A stretch of DNA of 64,000 bases from Marinobacter koreensis (GCF_023156285.1 NZ_JAKZAJ010000006.1:208136-272135), one strand, 5' to 3'; numbered from the stretch's first letter, positions 38,463 to 47,716 are shown. Notes: generated from the sequence alone by a model not told the origin. Program-made: numbers and translations.

Positions 38463-39134
38463 TCATCCTGCTATCCGGTAACCGGAGCCGCGGACGGTTT
38501 CGATCAGATCTCGCTGGAAGGGCTTATCAACCTTGGACCTGAGCCGGCTGATGTGCGTTTCCACCACGTTGGTCTGGGGGTCGAAACTGAGGTCCCACAC
38601 GGCTTCCAGCAGCATCGTCCGGGTCTGAACCCGGCCCTTCCGCCGCAGCAGGCACTCAAGCAGGGCGAATTCGCGGGGCAGCAGATCAATCTCGACACCG
38701 GCACGGGTCACCTTGCGCGAAAGCAGGTTCATTTCAAGATCGCCGGCGGCGAGCACCACCGGTTCTTCAGCCGGCGGCGGGCGACGCCCCAGCGCCGCTA
38801 CCCGCGCTGAGAGCTCCCCGAACGCGAAGGGTTTGACCAGGTAATCATCCGCACCGGCATTCAGACCCTCGATCCGGTCGCTGACCCCATCCAGTGACGT
38901 CAGAATCAGAATAGGCACCGGGGATTTTGCACCCCGCAGGGTACGGACAATGGATGTGCCATCCAGCCCGGGAAGCATGCGGTCTACGATCAGGAGGTCG
39001 TATTTCCTGGCCGCCGCTTCCATCAACCCCTGTGAACCATCGGCGACCAGATCCACAACATGGCCCTCCTCCCTGAGACCATCGGCAATGTAGGGGCCTG
39101 TGAGCTGATCGTCCTCGATTACCAGAATTTTCAA
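38463..39134 (-). CDS. OmpR-family response regulator
   Basis: This 223-residue regulator has the receiver domain with DD near residue 8, the phosphorylation Asp in LLIVDRMLPGLDG, and YLVKPF lysine. The C-terminal winged helix ends in THISRLRSKVDKPF and VRGSGYRIAG. It starts a leftward operon with the kinase. The divergent gene at 39320 begins 186 bp away, and a CTATACA/TGTATAG palindrome lies in between, a plausible binding site. Confidence 0.92.
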   Translation of the reverse strand: MKILVIEDDQLTGPYIADGLREEGHVVDLVADGSQGLMEAAARKYDLLIVDRMLPGLDGTSIVRTLRGAKSPVPILILTSLDGVSDRIEGLNAGADDYLVKPFAFGELSARVAALGRRPPPAEEPVVLAAGDLEMNLLSRKVTRAGVEIDLLPREFALLECLLRRKGRVQTRTMLLEAVWDLSFDPQTNVVETHISRLRSKVDKPFQRDLIETVRGSGYRIAG

Positions 39135-39231
39135 CGGTTACCCATCCCTTCACACAATGGCTGTCATACAGACCGGGATTTAGCCAGAAAAGCCGCTCCG
39201 AATATAGCGTCCCGCCCCGGATATTCGCTTT

Positions 39232-39249
39232 CTATACAGATTTGTATAG
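39232..39249. promoter_or_regulatory. Palindrome in the divergent promoter region of the two-component system
   Basis: CTATACA-GATT-TGTATAG has perfect 7-bp arms and lies 98 bp from the regulator start and 71 bp from the divergent secreted-protein gene. OmpR-type regulators usually bind direct repeats, so another factor is possible. Confidence 0.45.
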
Positions 39250-39319
39250 CGCCTTTCAGCGGCAGGTATTTCACAGCGGATATAACTGATTCCGACATTC
39301 ACACATAACGGAGTATCCG

Positions 39320-39973
39320 ATGAAGCAATTCCTGCTCGCCGCCTTTCTGATCGCGGTTCCTGTGATTGCGTTTTCGACGATAGAGGTGACGCATCACACC
39401 GAGAGCCAATCCGCAGACAGCTCTAGCCATTCGGCCAGCCGCTCGCTCGGGGATCTTTCCGAGTACGAATCCATTGTAGAAGAAACACGGAAGCTGGCCT
39501 CGAAAGGTGACATGACGGCTGCGGAGAAGCGCATCACGCGATTCGAGACCAAATGGGATGACGAGGAATCAAAGCTTCGCGCCCGGGCACCCTCAGCCTG
39601 GGGCAATGTCGACGCCGCAGCGGACAAAGCCTTTGCGGCCTTGAGGACGTCCAGCCCGACAAAGCCACAGGTTAAACAGGCACTCGACAATCTGACGAAA
39701 ACACTGGCCAATCCCGGGAACAACGCCCCCGGCGCCGGTATCCAGTCGATCGCGGGCATCGCCGTGACGGATGCCGGTGGGCACCCCCTGCCCTGCGAGG
39801 CCATGCTGAGGGATCTCCGGGATGTCTTCGATCAGGGCGCATTTTCCGACGCCAATCTCAAGCAGGCCAGGACACTGCAGAGCCAGGCCATGGAACGCTG
39901 CAACGCCGACGACGATGTCCGGTCTGATCGCTTCTCCGCTCAGGCACTGGCATTGGCCAAGCAATCTCTATAA
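39320..39973 (+). CDS. Secreted helical protein linked to COG4705-like gene
   Basis: This 217-residue protein has a signal peptide (residues 1-18) followed by a Ser/His-rich linker and a mostly helical domain. Features are RKLASKGDMTAAEKRITRFETKWDD and a Trp-containing helix, then LRDLRDVFDQGAF near the end. I recognise no named family. It starts 22 bp before the second COG4705-like gene with GGAG upstream of the ATG, so both are probably one operon. The divergent two-component system may regulate it. Confidence 0.65.
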   Translation: MKQFLLAAFLIAVPVIAFSTIEVTHHTESQSADSSSHSASRSLGDLSEYESIVEETRKLASKGDMTAAEKRITRFETKWDDEESKLRARAPSAWGNVDAAADKAFAALRTSSPTKPQVKQALDNLTKTLANPGNNAPGAGIQSIAGIAVTDAGGHPLPCEAMLRDLRDVFDQGAFSDANLKQARTLQSQAMERCNADDDVRSDRFSAQALALAKQSL

Positions 39974-39994
39974 CAGGAACCGGAGGCACCTATC

Positions 39995-40789
39995 ATGGCG
40001 ACCAACACAGACACTGCTCACATCAACCCGGACGAACTACGCCCGAACCGGGTCCCCCAGGTAACAGCGGGTTTCTGGATCATCAAACTCATGGCCGTGA
40101 CCATGGGGGAAACCGCCGCCGACTACCTGGCAGTCAACCTCGGGTTAGGCCTGACTACCACATCCCTGATCATGACAGGCGTGCTGATCGCTGCCCTGGC
40201 CCTTCAGTTCTCCCGGAAGCGATACGTTCCCTGGACCTATTGGTCAGCGGTGGTCCTGATCTCCATCGTCGGCACCCTGATCACGGATAACCTTGTCGAC
40301 AACCTCGGGGTCAGTCTGGTGACCTGCACCATTGCGTTCAGCGCGTTGCTGGCCGCGACGTTCGCCGCCTGGTACCGGAGCGAAGGCACGCTTTCGATCC
40401 ACACGATTGTGACCACGCGCCGGGAAGCCTTCTATTGGCTGGCGATCCTGTTCACCTTCGCGCTGGGCACCGCAGCCGGTGATCTGGTGTCCGAGCAGTT
40501 CGGACTGGGCTACATGGCAACGGGGGTTCTTTTCGGGAGTATGATCCTGTCGCTCTCGATCGGGTATTTTCTGCTGGGCCTCGATGCCATTCTTGCTTTC
40601 TGGCTGGTGTATATCCTGACGCGGCCACTGGGTGCTTCGTTTGGCGACATGCTTTCACAGCCGGTGAACTATGGTGGCCTTGGCTTCGGCACCATCGATA
40701 CCAGCCTGATATTCCTCGGGGTCATTGCAGCGGTCGTCGCCTGGATGACGCTGACCGGCAAAGATCGGGAACTGGTACCCACCAGCTAG
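39995..40789 (+). CDS. COG4705-like uncharacterised membrane protein (copy B)
   Basis: This 264-residue protein is homologous along its whole length to copy A at 34262. It has the same four repeats: W28/G38/D43, W83/G93/D98, W148/G158/D163 and W203/G213/D218, with the loop motifs RYVP and SEGTLSIHTI. Spacing between repeats is 55, 65 and 55 residues, almost identical to copy A. GGAGG precedes the ATG. It lies between the secreted helical protein and mprF. Function unknown; the repeat pattern suggests a four-fold pseudo-symmetric channel or carrier. Confidence 0.75.
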   Translation: MATNTDTAHINPDELRPNRVPQVTAGFWIIKLMAVTMGETAADYLAVNLGLGLTTTSLIMTGVLIAALALQFSRKRYVPWTYWSAVVLISIVGTLITDNLVDNLGVSLVTCTIAFSALLAATFAAWYRSEGTLSIHTIVTTRREAFYWLAILFTFALGTAAGDLVSEQFGLGYMATGVLFGSMILSLSIGYFLLGLDAILAFWLVYILTRPLGASFGDMLSQPVNYGGLGFGTIDTSLIFLGVIAAVVAWMTLTGKDRELVPTS

Positions 40790-40806
40790 CCACCTCTCGG
40801 AATCCG

Positions 40807-40829
40807 TGCCACCATCAATGATGGTGGCA
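40807..40829. terminator. Hairpin between copy B and mprF
   Basis: Perfect 10-bp stem TGCCACCATC (40807-40816) with GATGGTGGCA (40820-40829) and a 3-nt loop. No U-tract follows. It ends 28 bp before the mprF start and may end transcription or regulate mprF. Confidence 0.5.
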
Positions 40830-40857
40830 GACACTCCGGGGGCGTCCTGTCTGTAAC

Positions 40858-43434
40858 ATGGATAAGAGTCGATTGAAAACATACCGGGCCAGTGCCCTCA
40901 GGAATCGATTACGTGCCTGGCTTCCGCCATTGGCGGGGGCTCTGCTGCTGGTTGTTTCCGGTTGGATTCTGCACCGTGAATTACAGTCGGTAAGTTACCG
41001 GGAAGTCCGCCAGGCGCTCCACGCACTCCCTGCCAGCCACCTCTTGCTGGCACTGGGGTTTACCGGATTGAACTATCTGGTGCTGAGCCTCTACGACCAG
41101 CTGGCATTCCGTTATCTGGGTAGCCGGGTGACCCGTGCCCGGATTGCCCTCACCGCCCTGACCAGCTACGCGATCAGCAACAGTGTCGGGTTCGCGGTAT
41201 TGTCCGGAACCGCCGTGCGACATCGGTTCTACTCGCGCTGGGGCGTATCCGCGGCGGACCTCGCGCGCATCATCGTTTTCAATTCGAGCACCTACTGGCT
41301 CGGCTTGCTCGCCCTGGCCGGGTGGAGTCTGACCTTCCAGCCGCCCATTCAGAGTGGTCTCTTCCAGGCCAGCATGCCGTGTCTGGGCGGCCTCTGTCTG
41401 GCCCTTGCGTCGGCTTATCTCGTCCTTTCAGCGTTGCGCAAGGCGCCGTTTCAGGTGCGTGGCTTCGAAATCCGTATCCCCTCGCCGCCCCTTGCGTTCC
41501 AGCAGGTGCTGGTATCCATGGCGGACTGGGCCCTGGCCGCCGCCGTACTGCATGCGCTCCTGCCGGAGAGTGGACCCTCCTACGGAACCTTGCTGGGCGC
41601 ATTTCTTGCGGCCCAGGTGTTCGGACTGGTCAGTCACGTGCCTGGTGGCCTCGGGGTTTTCGAAGGGGCAATGCTCCTGTTTCTCGGGCCCTACCTGCCC
41701 GTTGATCAGATCATTGCCGCGCTGATCCTGTTCCGTCTGATCTATTACGTCATTCCTCTGGTGTTTGCCTTACTGGTGTTGCTCGGCGATGAAGCGAAAC
41801 ACCGGGGGGAGCAGCTGGTCACGTTCGGGAAGTCGCTCGGCGGCTACTCGACCCGGCTCGCCCCCCGGGCCCTGTCCGTGTTCACGTTCATGGCCGGGCT
41901 TTTGTTGCTGGTATCCGGCGCAACCCCGGCGGATAAATCACGGCTTCTCTGGCTGGCAGACATCCTCCCGGTTGGCCTGTTCGAGGCCTCGCATTTCCTT
42001 GGCAGCCTCGTGGGCGTCGCTCTACTGGTGCTCGCACAGGCTATTTCACGTCGCATCCGCCTGGGCTATTACCTCGTCGTTGCCGCACTTCTGGCCGGCA
42101 TCCTGGCGAGCCTGCTGAAGGCCGCCGATTGGGAAGAAGCCATGGTGCTCGCCTGTGTAATGGTCGCGCTGGTCCCCTGCCGGAACCTGTTCGATCGAAG
42201 AGCGACTTTGTTTAACGGCCGCTTCTCGCCCGGCTGGATCATCGCCATCGTGGCTGCGCTCGGCAGTTCGATCTGGCTTGGTTTCTTTACTTTCCGGCAT
42301 GTCGAATATTCCAACGATCTTTGGTGGCAGGTGGCGCTGAACAAGGATGCGCCCCGGTTCCTGCGTGCCAGCGTTGGTGCGGCGGTGGCGCTGATGGGCT
42401 TTGGTCTCTGGCGGCTGCTGCGGCCCGTGTCCCCCGTGGCGGAGCTTCCCTCCGACGAGGCGATCACAGACGCAAGCGACATTATTGATGCCCAGGCAGA
42501 CACCCTGCCTCTGCTGGTCTACCTTCGGGACAAGGCCCTGTGGTTCAATCCCGATCACACCGCTTTCGTGATGTACGGTATTCGAGGCCGTACCTGGGTG
42601 GCTCTGGGCGATCCGGTCGGGCCCCCTGTTCCGGCCCAGGCTCTGATCCGGGACTTTGTGGAACACGCGGACGATTTTGGCGGCGTACCGGTGTTCTATC
42701 AGGTGAAACCGCAGCAGCTGTTCCTTTACGCAGAGCTCGGCATGAGCTTCGCGAAGCTTGGTGAAGAAGCACGGGTCCCACTGGAGGGCTTCTCACTGCA
42801 GGGCCGGCGATACCGGGATCTCAGGCTGGCCATCAACCGGTTGGCCAATGAGCACGTGGACTTCCGGATCGTCGATGCCGCCGAGGTGCCCGCTATCATG
42901 CCTCAGCTCAAGGCCGTTTCCGACGATTGGCTGGCCAGCAAATCGGCAAGCGAGAAGGGATTTTCACTGGGCTTTTTCGATGCCGATTATCTCTCACGAA
43001 TGCCGGTGGCCGTTCTGGAGCAGGAGGGCCGCATTCTGGCCTTCGCCAACCTCCTGTGCGGCCCGTCCGGAGAAGAGCTCTCGGTGGATCTTATGCGTTT
43101 CGCTTCGTTCGCACCCCGGAGCGCGATGGATGGGTTGTTCGCCCATCTGTTTCTCTGGGGACAGGCGCAGGGCTACCAGTGGTTCAATCTCGGCATGGCG
43201 CCACTGTCCGGCCTGGAGGTGTCTCCGGTGTCCCCCGTGTGGGCGCGCCTGGGCCGGATCATCTATCGACACGGTGAGGCCTTTTACAATTTCGAAGGCA
43301 TCCGGACCTTCAAGGCAAAATTCCACCCGGTCTGGGAGTCGCGCTACATCGCCTATCCGGGCGAATCCTCCCTGCTTCTGATTCTGGCGGACATCGCCGC
43401 CCTGTCCGCTGGCGGTTACTGGCGACTCATCTAG
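40858..43434 (+). CDS. mprF: Bifunctional lysylphosphatidylglycerol synthetase/flippase
   Basis: This 858-residue protein has the MprF layout: an N-terminal flippase with many helices (about residues 15-530; VSHVPGGLGVFEGAMLLFLGP) and a C-terminal soluble aminoacyl transferase (WFNPDHTAFVMYGIRG, FYQVKPQQLFLYAELG, FNLGMAPLSGL, FKAKFHPVWESRYIAYP). MprF adds lysine or alanine from tRNA to phosphatidylglycerol and flips it, reducing susceptibility to cationic peptides. Length is normal. Lys or Ala specificity cannot be decided. The ribosome site is weak, and a hairpin precedes the start. Confidence 0.93.
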   Translation: MDKSRLKTYRASALRNRLRAWLPPLAGALLLVVSGWILHRELQSVSYREVRQALHALPASHLLLALGFTGLNYLVLSLYDQLAFRYLGSRVTRARIALTALTSYAISNSVGFAVLSGTAVRHRFYSRWGVSAADLARIIVFNSSTYWLGLLALAGWSLTFQPPIQSGLFQASMPCLGGLCLALASAYLVLSALRKAPFQVRGFEIRIPSPPLAFQQVLVSMADWALAAAVLHALLPESGPSYGTLLGAFLAAQVFGLVSHVPGGLGVFEGAMLLFLGPYLPVDQIIAALILFRLIYYVIPLVFALLVLLGDEAKHRGEQLVTFGKSLGGYSTRLAPRALSVFTFMAGLLLLVSGATPADKSRLLWLADILPVGLFEASHFLGSLVGVALLVLAQAISRRIRLGYYLVVAALLAGILASLLKAADWEEAMVLACVMVALVPCRNLFDRRATLFNGRFSPGWIIAIVAALGSSIWLGFFTFRHVEYSNDLWWQVALNKDAPRFLRASVGAAVALMGFGLWRLLRPVSPVAELPSDEAITDASDIIDAQADTLPLLVYLRDKALWFNPDHTAFVMYGIRGRTWVALGDPVGPPVPAQALIRDFVEHADDFGGVPVFYQVKPQQLFLYAELGMSFAKLGEEARVPLEGFSLQGRRYRDLRLAINRLANEHVDFRIVDAAEVPAIMPQLKAVSDDWLASKSASEKGFSLGFFDADYLSRMPVAVLEQEGRILAFANLLCGPSGEELSVDLMRFASFAPRSAMDGLFAHLFLWGQAQGYQWFNLGMAPLSGLEVSPVSPVWARLGRIIYRHGEAFYNFEGIRTFKAKFHPVWESRYIAYPGESSLLLILADIAALSAGGYWRLI

Positions 43435-43500
43435 CCTCCGCTACGTGTTACGCTGGTAGCCAGATATCCCGACAACCTTCTTCATAAACGTGGAGCCCCC

Positions 43501-43884
43501 ATGAGCAGTGATCCGTTAACCCAAATACTCGAGATGGATGGCGAGGGCCGCTACGACTATTTCCTGAACCAGGTGCTCGAAGAACGCGAGATCTGGATAC
43601 TGGTCAATGCGGACAACCGTTTTCTGAAGATTGTCTCGGAGGAAGACGGCGTGGCCTACCTGCCGGTGTGGCCCAGTGAGGCCCTTGCCGCGGGGTATGC
43701 CAAGGGCTCAGACGATCTTTCACCGAAAAGCATTTCCATGCCGGATTTCTTCCGGAAGTGGGTGCCGGGGCTGACCCGGGACGGGCTTGAAGTCGGCGTG
43801 TTTCCGGGTGTGGATGACACGCTCTGGATCACCGGGGCGGAAGAGCTGAAACGCGATCTGCAGGACGACATGTCGAGCTTCTGA
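43501..43884 (+). CDS. DUF2750 domain protein
   Basis: This 127-residue protein matches the DUF2750 pattern: YFLNQVLEEREIWILVNADNR near the start, VAYLPVWPSEALAAGYA in the middle and a helical FFRKWVPGLTRDGLEVGVFP end. The family is cytoplasmic with no known role. It lies 67 bp after mprF and 24 bp before the metallopeptidase gene, with GGAG upstream. Confidence 0.8.
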   Translation: MSSDPLTQILEMDGEGRYDYFLNQVLEEREIWILVNADNRFLKIVSEEDGVAYLPVWPSEALAAGYAKGSDDLSPKSISMPDFFRKWVPGLTRDGLEVGVFPGVDDTLWITGAEELKRDLQDDMSSF

Positions 43885-43907
43885 TCCGCTGGAGGAGCAG
43901 GTGCACT

Positions 43908-44873
43908 ATGAAGGTATTTTCCAATCCCCTTGGTTCCGGATCACTCTGGTTCGATAATCTGACCACCGCCGACGGTATGCCGGTGGCCTACGATCCTCAG
44001 GCGCGGGAATTCCTGCCCATGCGGCCATTCTGTGCCAACCGGGAGATCATCGGGTGCAACTGGATTGCCCCCCGGGAAGGCGCCTTCTGCCGTTCCTGCG
44101 AAATGACGGCGCTGGCGCCGGATCCCGACATTGCCAATGCCATGCCCAATTGGGCGACCACCGAGGCAGCAAAGCGCTGGGCACTCGATAATCTCGGGCG
44201 CTGGCACTGGTTCCGGCCGGAAGACCCGGGCACCCGCCCGGTGTTTCACATGCTGGCCGAGGGGCTGACACCGGTGGCCATGGGGCACGCCAACGGCGTG
44301 GTTACCATCAGTGTCGCGGAGGCGGACCCGGTCGTACGGACCACCCGGCGCCAGGCATTGCAGGAGCCCTACCGCACCATGGTCGGCCACATGCGCCATG
44401 AGATTTCCCACATGCTCTGGTGGCGCCTCAGCCTGCGGGAGGACTTTCTGGAAGCGTTCCGCACGGTGTTCGGGGATGAACGCCGGGATTATCCGGCGGC
44501 ACTCGAATACCATTACCACAATGGGCCACCGGCCGACTGGCGAGAGTATTACCTGACCTCCTACGCGTCGGCGCACCCCCATGAAGACTGGGCGGAGACA
44601 GCAGCGCACCTGCTGCACCTGACCGACATCACCGACAGTTTCGTCGCAGCAGGCCTGTCGTCACCGGAAATACCCGACGCCCACTGGGATCCCTATTCGG
44701 AACCGGATACCGCGCGACTGATCAACGTGGCCGCCTCCCTGGCGATCCGGGTCAACCACGTCAACCGCTCGATGGGACTGTCGGATCTTTATCCGTTTGT
44801 GCTGTCGCAAACGGCACAGCGCAAGCTGGCGTTCGTTCACAACTGGCTACGGCGGGGCGCCCAGGGGCTGTAA
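43908..44873 (+). CDS. Putative zinc-binding metallopeptidase (PF15887-like)
   Basis: This 321-residue protein has an N-terminal zinc-ribbon with cysteines in RPFCANREIIGCNW and AFCRSCEM, then a zincin-like domain with the HExxH helix GHMRHEISHMLWW near residue 165 and a downstream HEDWAET glutamate/histidine motif. It matches the putative zinc-binding metallopeptidase family. No signal peptide is seen, so it is cytoplasmic. GGAGGAG lies upstream of the ATG. It is convergent with emrB, with only 20 bp between them. Confidence 0.85.
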   Translation: MKVFSNPLGSGSLWFDNLTTADGMPVAYDPQAREFLPMRPFCANREIIGCNWIAPREGAFCRSCEMTALAPDPDIANAMPNWATTEAAKRWALDNLGRWHWFRPEDPGTRPVFHMLAEGLTPVAMGHANGVVTISVAEADPVVRTTRRQALQEPYRTMVGHMRHEISHMLWWRLSLREDFLEAFRTVFGDERRDYPAALEYHYHNGPPADWREYYLTSYASAHPHEDWAETAAHLLHLTDITDSFVAAGLSSPEIPDAHWDPYSEPDTARLINVAASLAIRVNHVNRSMGLSDLYPFVLSQTAQRKLAFVHNWLRRGAQGL

Positions 44874-44893
44874 TCCCCGGGGGTTTCGACGAC

Positions 44894-46444
44894 TCAGGCT
44901 TCCTGCGGTTCCGCCTCGGGCTCCTGCTCCGCCTGTTTTTTCCGGGAGGCGCCCCGGAACAACAGGATCAACGGGATCGCGGCCAGAGTCATCCAGGCCA
45001 TGGCCTGGAAATCGTTGAGGTAACCGATCGCCGCCGACTGCCGGGTGAGCTCTCCGTTGAGCATGGCCAGGGCCTGGTCGCTGCTCATGCCCACGCCCTG
45101 GCCTTCCATCAGTTTCTGCACCGGCTCCCGGAACGGGGTGAGCTGTTCGCTCAGCACGGCGTGGTTGGTCTGGGTATTGCGGGCGGCCCAGGCGACCATT
45201 ACGGAAATCCCGATACTGCTGCCGATGTTCCGCATCAGGCTGAACATGGCCGTACCCTCGGTGCGGTAGCGCTGGTCCAGGGTGGAGAAGGTGATGGTAC
45301 TCAGGGGCACGAATACAAAGCCAAGCCCCAGCCCCTGAACGATGCCGGTGTGCACCAGAGCCATGGGGCTGATATTAAGGTTGAACTGGGCCATTTCGAA
45401 CAGGGAGATGGCGGTCAGCGTGAGGCCGAAACCCACCAGCAGTCGTACGTCGATCCTGTTCACCAGCCGGCCCACCAGGAGCATGGCAATCATGCTGCCA
45501 ATGCCCCGGGGCGCCAGTACCTCACCGGTGGTGATCACCGGGAAGCCCATCAGGTTCTGCAGGAACGGCGGTAGCAACGCCAGGGTGGCCAGCAGCACAA
45601 CCCCGACGATGAAGATGAACACCAGGCCAATGACCAGGTTGCGGTCCCGGAACAGGCCGGGCTCCAGGAACGGCTCTTTGGCGGTCATCATGTGCACGAT
45701 GAACATGTAGAAGCAGATCGCCGCCACCATGGTCTCGATGATGATCTCGGTGGACGAGAACCAGTCCAGGCTCTGCCCCCGGTCCAGCAGCAACTGCAGG
45801 GAGCCGATGGCCAGCGACAGCACGGTAAAACCGAACAGGTCAAACCGTCGCTTCATCTTCTCCGTCTCGGGAACAAACATGAGGATACCGGCCAGGGCCA
45901 GAACACCCACCGGCAGGTTGATCAGGAACACCCAGCGCCAGTTGTAGTATTCGGTAAGATAGCCGCCCAGCGTGGGGCCGAGGATGGGGCCAACCATGAC
46001 GCCCACGCCCCAGATGGCCATGGCGGAGCCGTGTTTCTCCTTCGGGAAGGTGTCCAGCAGCACCGACTGGGACAGCGGCACCAGACCGGCGCCGAAGATA
46101 CCCTGCAACAGGCGAAACAGGACGATCTGGTCCAGGGAGCCGGCAACGCCGCACAACAGGGAGGTGATGGTAAAGCCGGTGACCGAGGCGATGAACAACC
46201 GCTTACGGCCGATGCGGGCGGACAGGAACCCCGTCATTGGGGTCATGATGGCCGCCGCGACGATGTAGGACGTGAGTACCCAGGCGATCTGTTCGGAGGT
46301 CGCCGACATGCTGCCCTGCATGTGCGGCAGGGCCACATTGGCGATGGTGGTGTCGACCGCCTGCATGATGGTCGCAAGCATGATCGACACGGTAATCAGG
46401 CCTCGATTGAGGCTGGTTCCCGACTCTGTCGCCTGAGGGCTCAC
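44894..46444 (-). CDS. emrB: DHA2-family multidrug efflux permease
   Basis: This 516-residue permease has 14 hydrophobic segments. The DHA2 motifs are visible: IMQAVDTTIANVALPHMQG near residue 26, TGFLSARIGRKRLF (motif A) and GVGVMVGPILGPTLGGYLTE (motif C). It overlaps emrA by 4 bp and would form a tripartite pump with EmrA and a TolC-like outer membrane channel not found here. Substrates in E. coli EmrAB are hydrophobic uncouplers and antibiotics. No MarR-family EmrR is adjacent. Confidence 0.9.
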   Translation of the reverse strand: MSPQATESGTSLNRGLITVSIMLATIMQAVDTTIANVALPHMQGSMSATSEQIAWVLTSYIVAAAIMTPMTGFLSARIGRKRLFIASVTGFTITSLLCGVAGSLDQIVLFRLLQGIFGAGLVPLSQSVLLDTFPKEKHGSAMAIWGVGVMVGPILGPTLGGYLTEYYNWRWVFLINLPVGVLALAGILMFVPETEKMKRRFDLFGFTVLSLAIGSLQLLLDRGQSLDWFSSTEIIIETMVAAICFYMFIVHMMTAKEPFLEPGLFRDRNLVIGLVFIFIVGVVLLATLALLPPFLQNLMGFPVITTGEVLAPRGIGSMIAMLLVGRLVNRIDVRLLVGFGLTLTAISLFEMAQFNLNISPMALVHTGIVQGLGLGFVFVPLSTITFSTLDQRYRTEGTAMFSLMRNIGSSIGISVMVAWAARNTQTNHAVLSEQLTPFREPVQKLMEGQGVGMSSDQALAMLNGELTRQSAAIGYLNDFQAMAWMTLAAIPLILLFRGASRKKQAEQEPEAEPQEA

Positions 46445-47586
46445 TGGTCAGCCCCGGTCCGTTCGTCGGCTTTGGCCGTGGCCACGGCGCCCTGCATCCA
46501 GGAGGTCAGTGGCGCGAGAAAGGCGGGGCCCCGGTGGTGCCAGCCGGTGTCGATTTCCACCGTCACGCTCATCCCCGACCGGAGACGCGCGCTTTCCGGA
46601 AGCGCCTCGAGCTCGATACGCACAGGCACCCGCTGGACCACCTTGACCCAGTTGCCGGTGGCGTTCTGTGCCGGCAATACCGAGAACTCGGAACCGGTGG
46701 CACCGGCAATGCTGCCCACGTGTCCCTTGAGATCCAGGTCCGGGTAGGCATCCACGTGGATGTCGACCGACTGCCCCTCCCGAACGTGGGTGAGCTGGGT
46801 TTCCTTGAGGTTGGCATCGATCCATACGTTGTCTACCGATACCAGGCTCATGGCGGAACGACTCGGCCCTGCGTATTGACCCGCAACGGGGGTTTTCGAC
46901 GCGATGCCATCGAACCGGGCCACGACCTTCGTGTCCGCCAGGTTCTGACGGGCAGACTCCAGGGCCGCCTCGGCCTTGCGGAACATGGGATGGTCCGTGA
47001 CAGCGATGTCAGGGTCTCCGGCCAGCCCGGCTTTCAGGCGATCCAGCCCCTTTTGGGCCTGCTGGACACTCTGCTCGGCCAGTTCCTGCTTGTGACGATA
47101 GCTGTCGAGAACGGAATCGGACACGGCATGGCTGTGGGAGAGTTCTACCTGGCGCTGGTATTCCCGCTTGGCGAACGCGAGGTTACTGCGAGCAATCTGC
47201 AACTGCTGCTTCTGCTCTTCGTACTGGGCCTTCATGGTCTCGATCTGGGTCCGGACATCCGCGAGGGCGGACTCGGCCTGATCTACCGCAATGCGGTAAC
47301 GCTTGGGATCGATGGTGAACAGGCGATCCCCGGCGTGCACCGGCTGGTTTTCACGCACCGCCACATCGGTGATGGTGCCGGAGACCTCGGGTACCACAGA
47401 CACCATGTCCGCATGCACGTAGGCGTTTTCTGTATCCACGAAACGGCCGCCCACCAGATAGAAGATGCCCGCACACACCAGGAGGATGAGCGGGACAATT
47501 ACCAGTAGGACGAATCGTACGCTGGCACGCCCGGAAAGGCGCCGAAGGCGGCCGGGGTTCGTGGCTTGGCTGTTCTCTTCTGTCAT
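46441..47586 (-). CDS. emrA: EmrA-type membrane fusion protein
   Basis: This 381-residue adaptor has an N-terminal helix (FVLLVIVPLILLVCAGIFYLV), then a HlyD-type barrel-sandwich and long helical hairpin (residues about 90-220), and VDNVWIDANLKETQLTHVREGQ typical of EmrA. It links EmrB to an outer membrane channel. It is the first gene of the leftward emrAB operon; a palindrome lies about 35-50 bp upstream. Confidence 0.9.
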   Translation of the reverse strand: MTEENSQATNPGRLRRLSGRASVRFVLLVIVPLILLVCAGIFYLVGGRFVDTENAYVHADMVSVVPEVSGTITDVAVRENQPVHAGDRLFTIDPKRYRIAVDQAESALADVRTQIETMKAQYEEQKQQLQIARSNLAFAKREYQRQVELSHSHAVSDSVLDSYRHKQELAEQSVQQAQKGLDRLKAGLAGDPDIAVTDHPMFRKAEAALESARQNLADTKVVARFDGIASKTPVAGQYAGPSRSAMSLVSVDNVWIDANLKETQLTHVREGQSVDIHVDAYPDLDLKGHVGSIAGATGSEFSVLPAQNATGNWVKVVQRVPVRIELEALPESARLRSGMSVTVEIDTGWHHRGPAFLAPLTSWMQGAVATAKADERTGADQ

Positions 47587-47618
47587 GTCCGGTTCCCGAA
47601 AACTGGGTTCGTATTTGT

Positions 47619-47634
47619 TTTAACCTAGGCTAAA
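47619..47634. promoter_or_regulatory. Imperfect palindrome upstream of emrA
   Basis: TTTAACCTAGGCTAAA is symmetrical except for one pair and lies 33 bp before emrA, where a repressor site would be expected. No regulator gene is adjacent, so the binding protein is unknown. Confidence 0.35.
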
Positions 47635-47716
47635 GGTCATACATTATAAGCATGCTCACTTTTCTATGAAACAAAAATTACGGATTTCCGAGGCAGTCGG
47701 TTCACAGGGTGGACGA

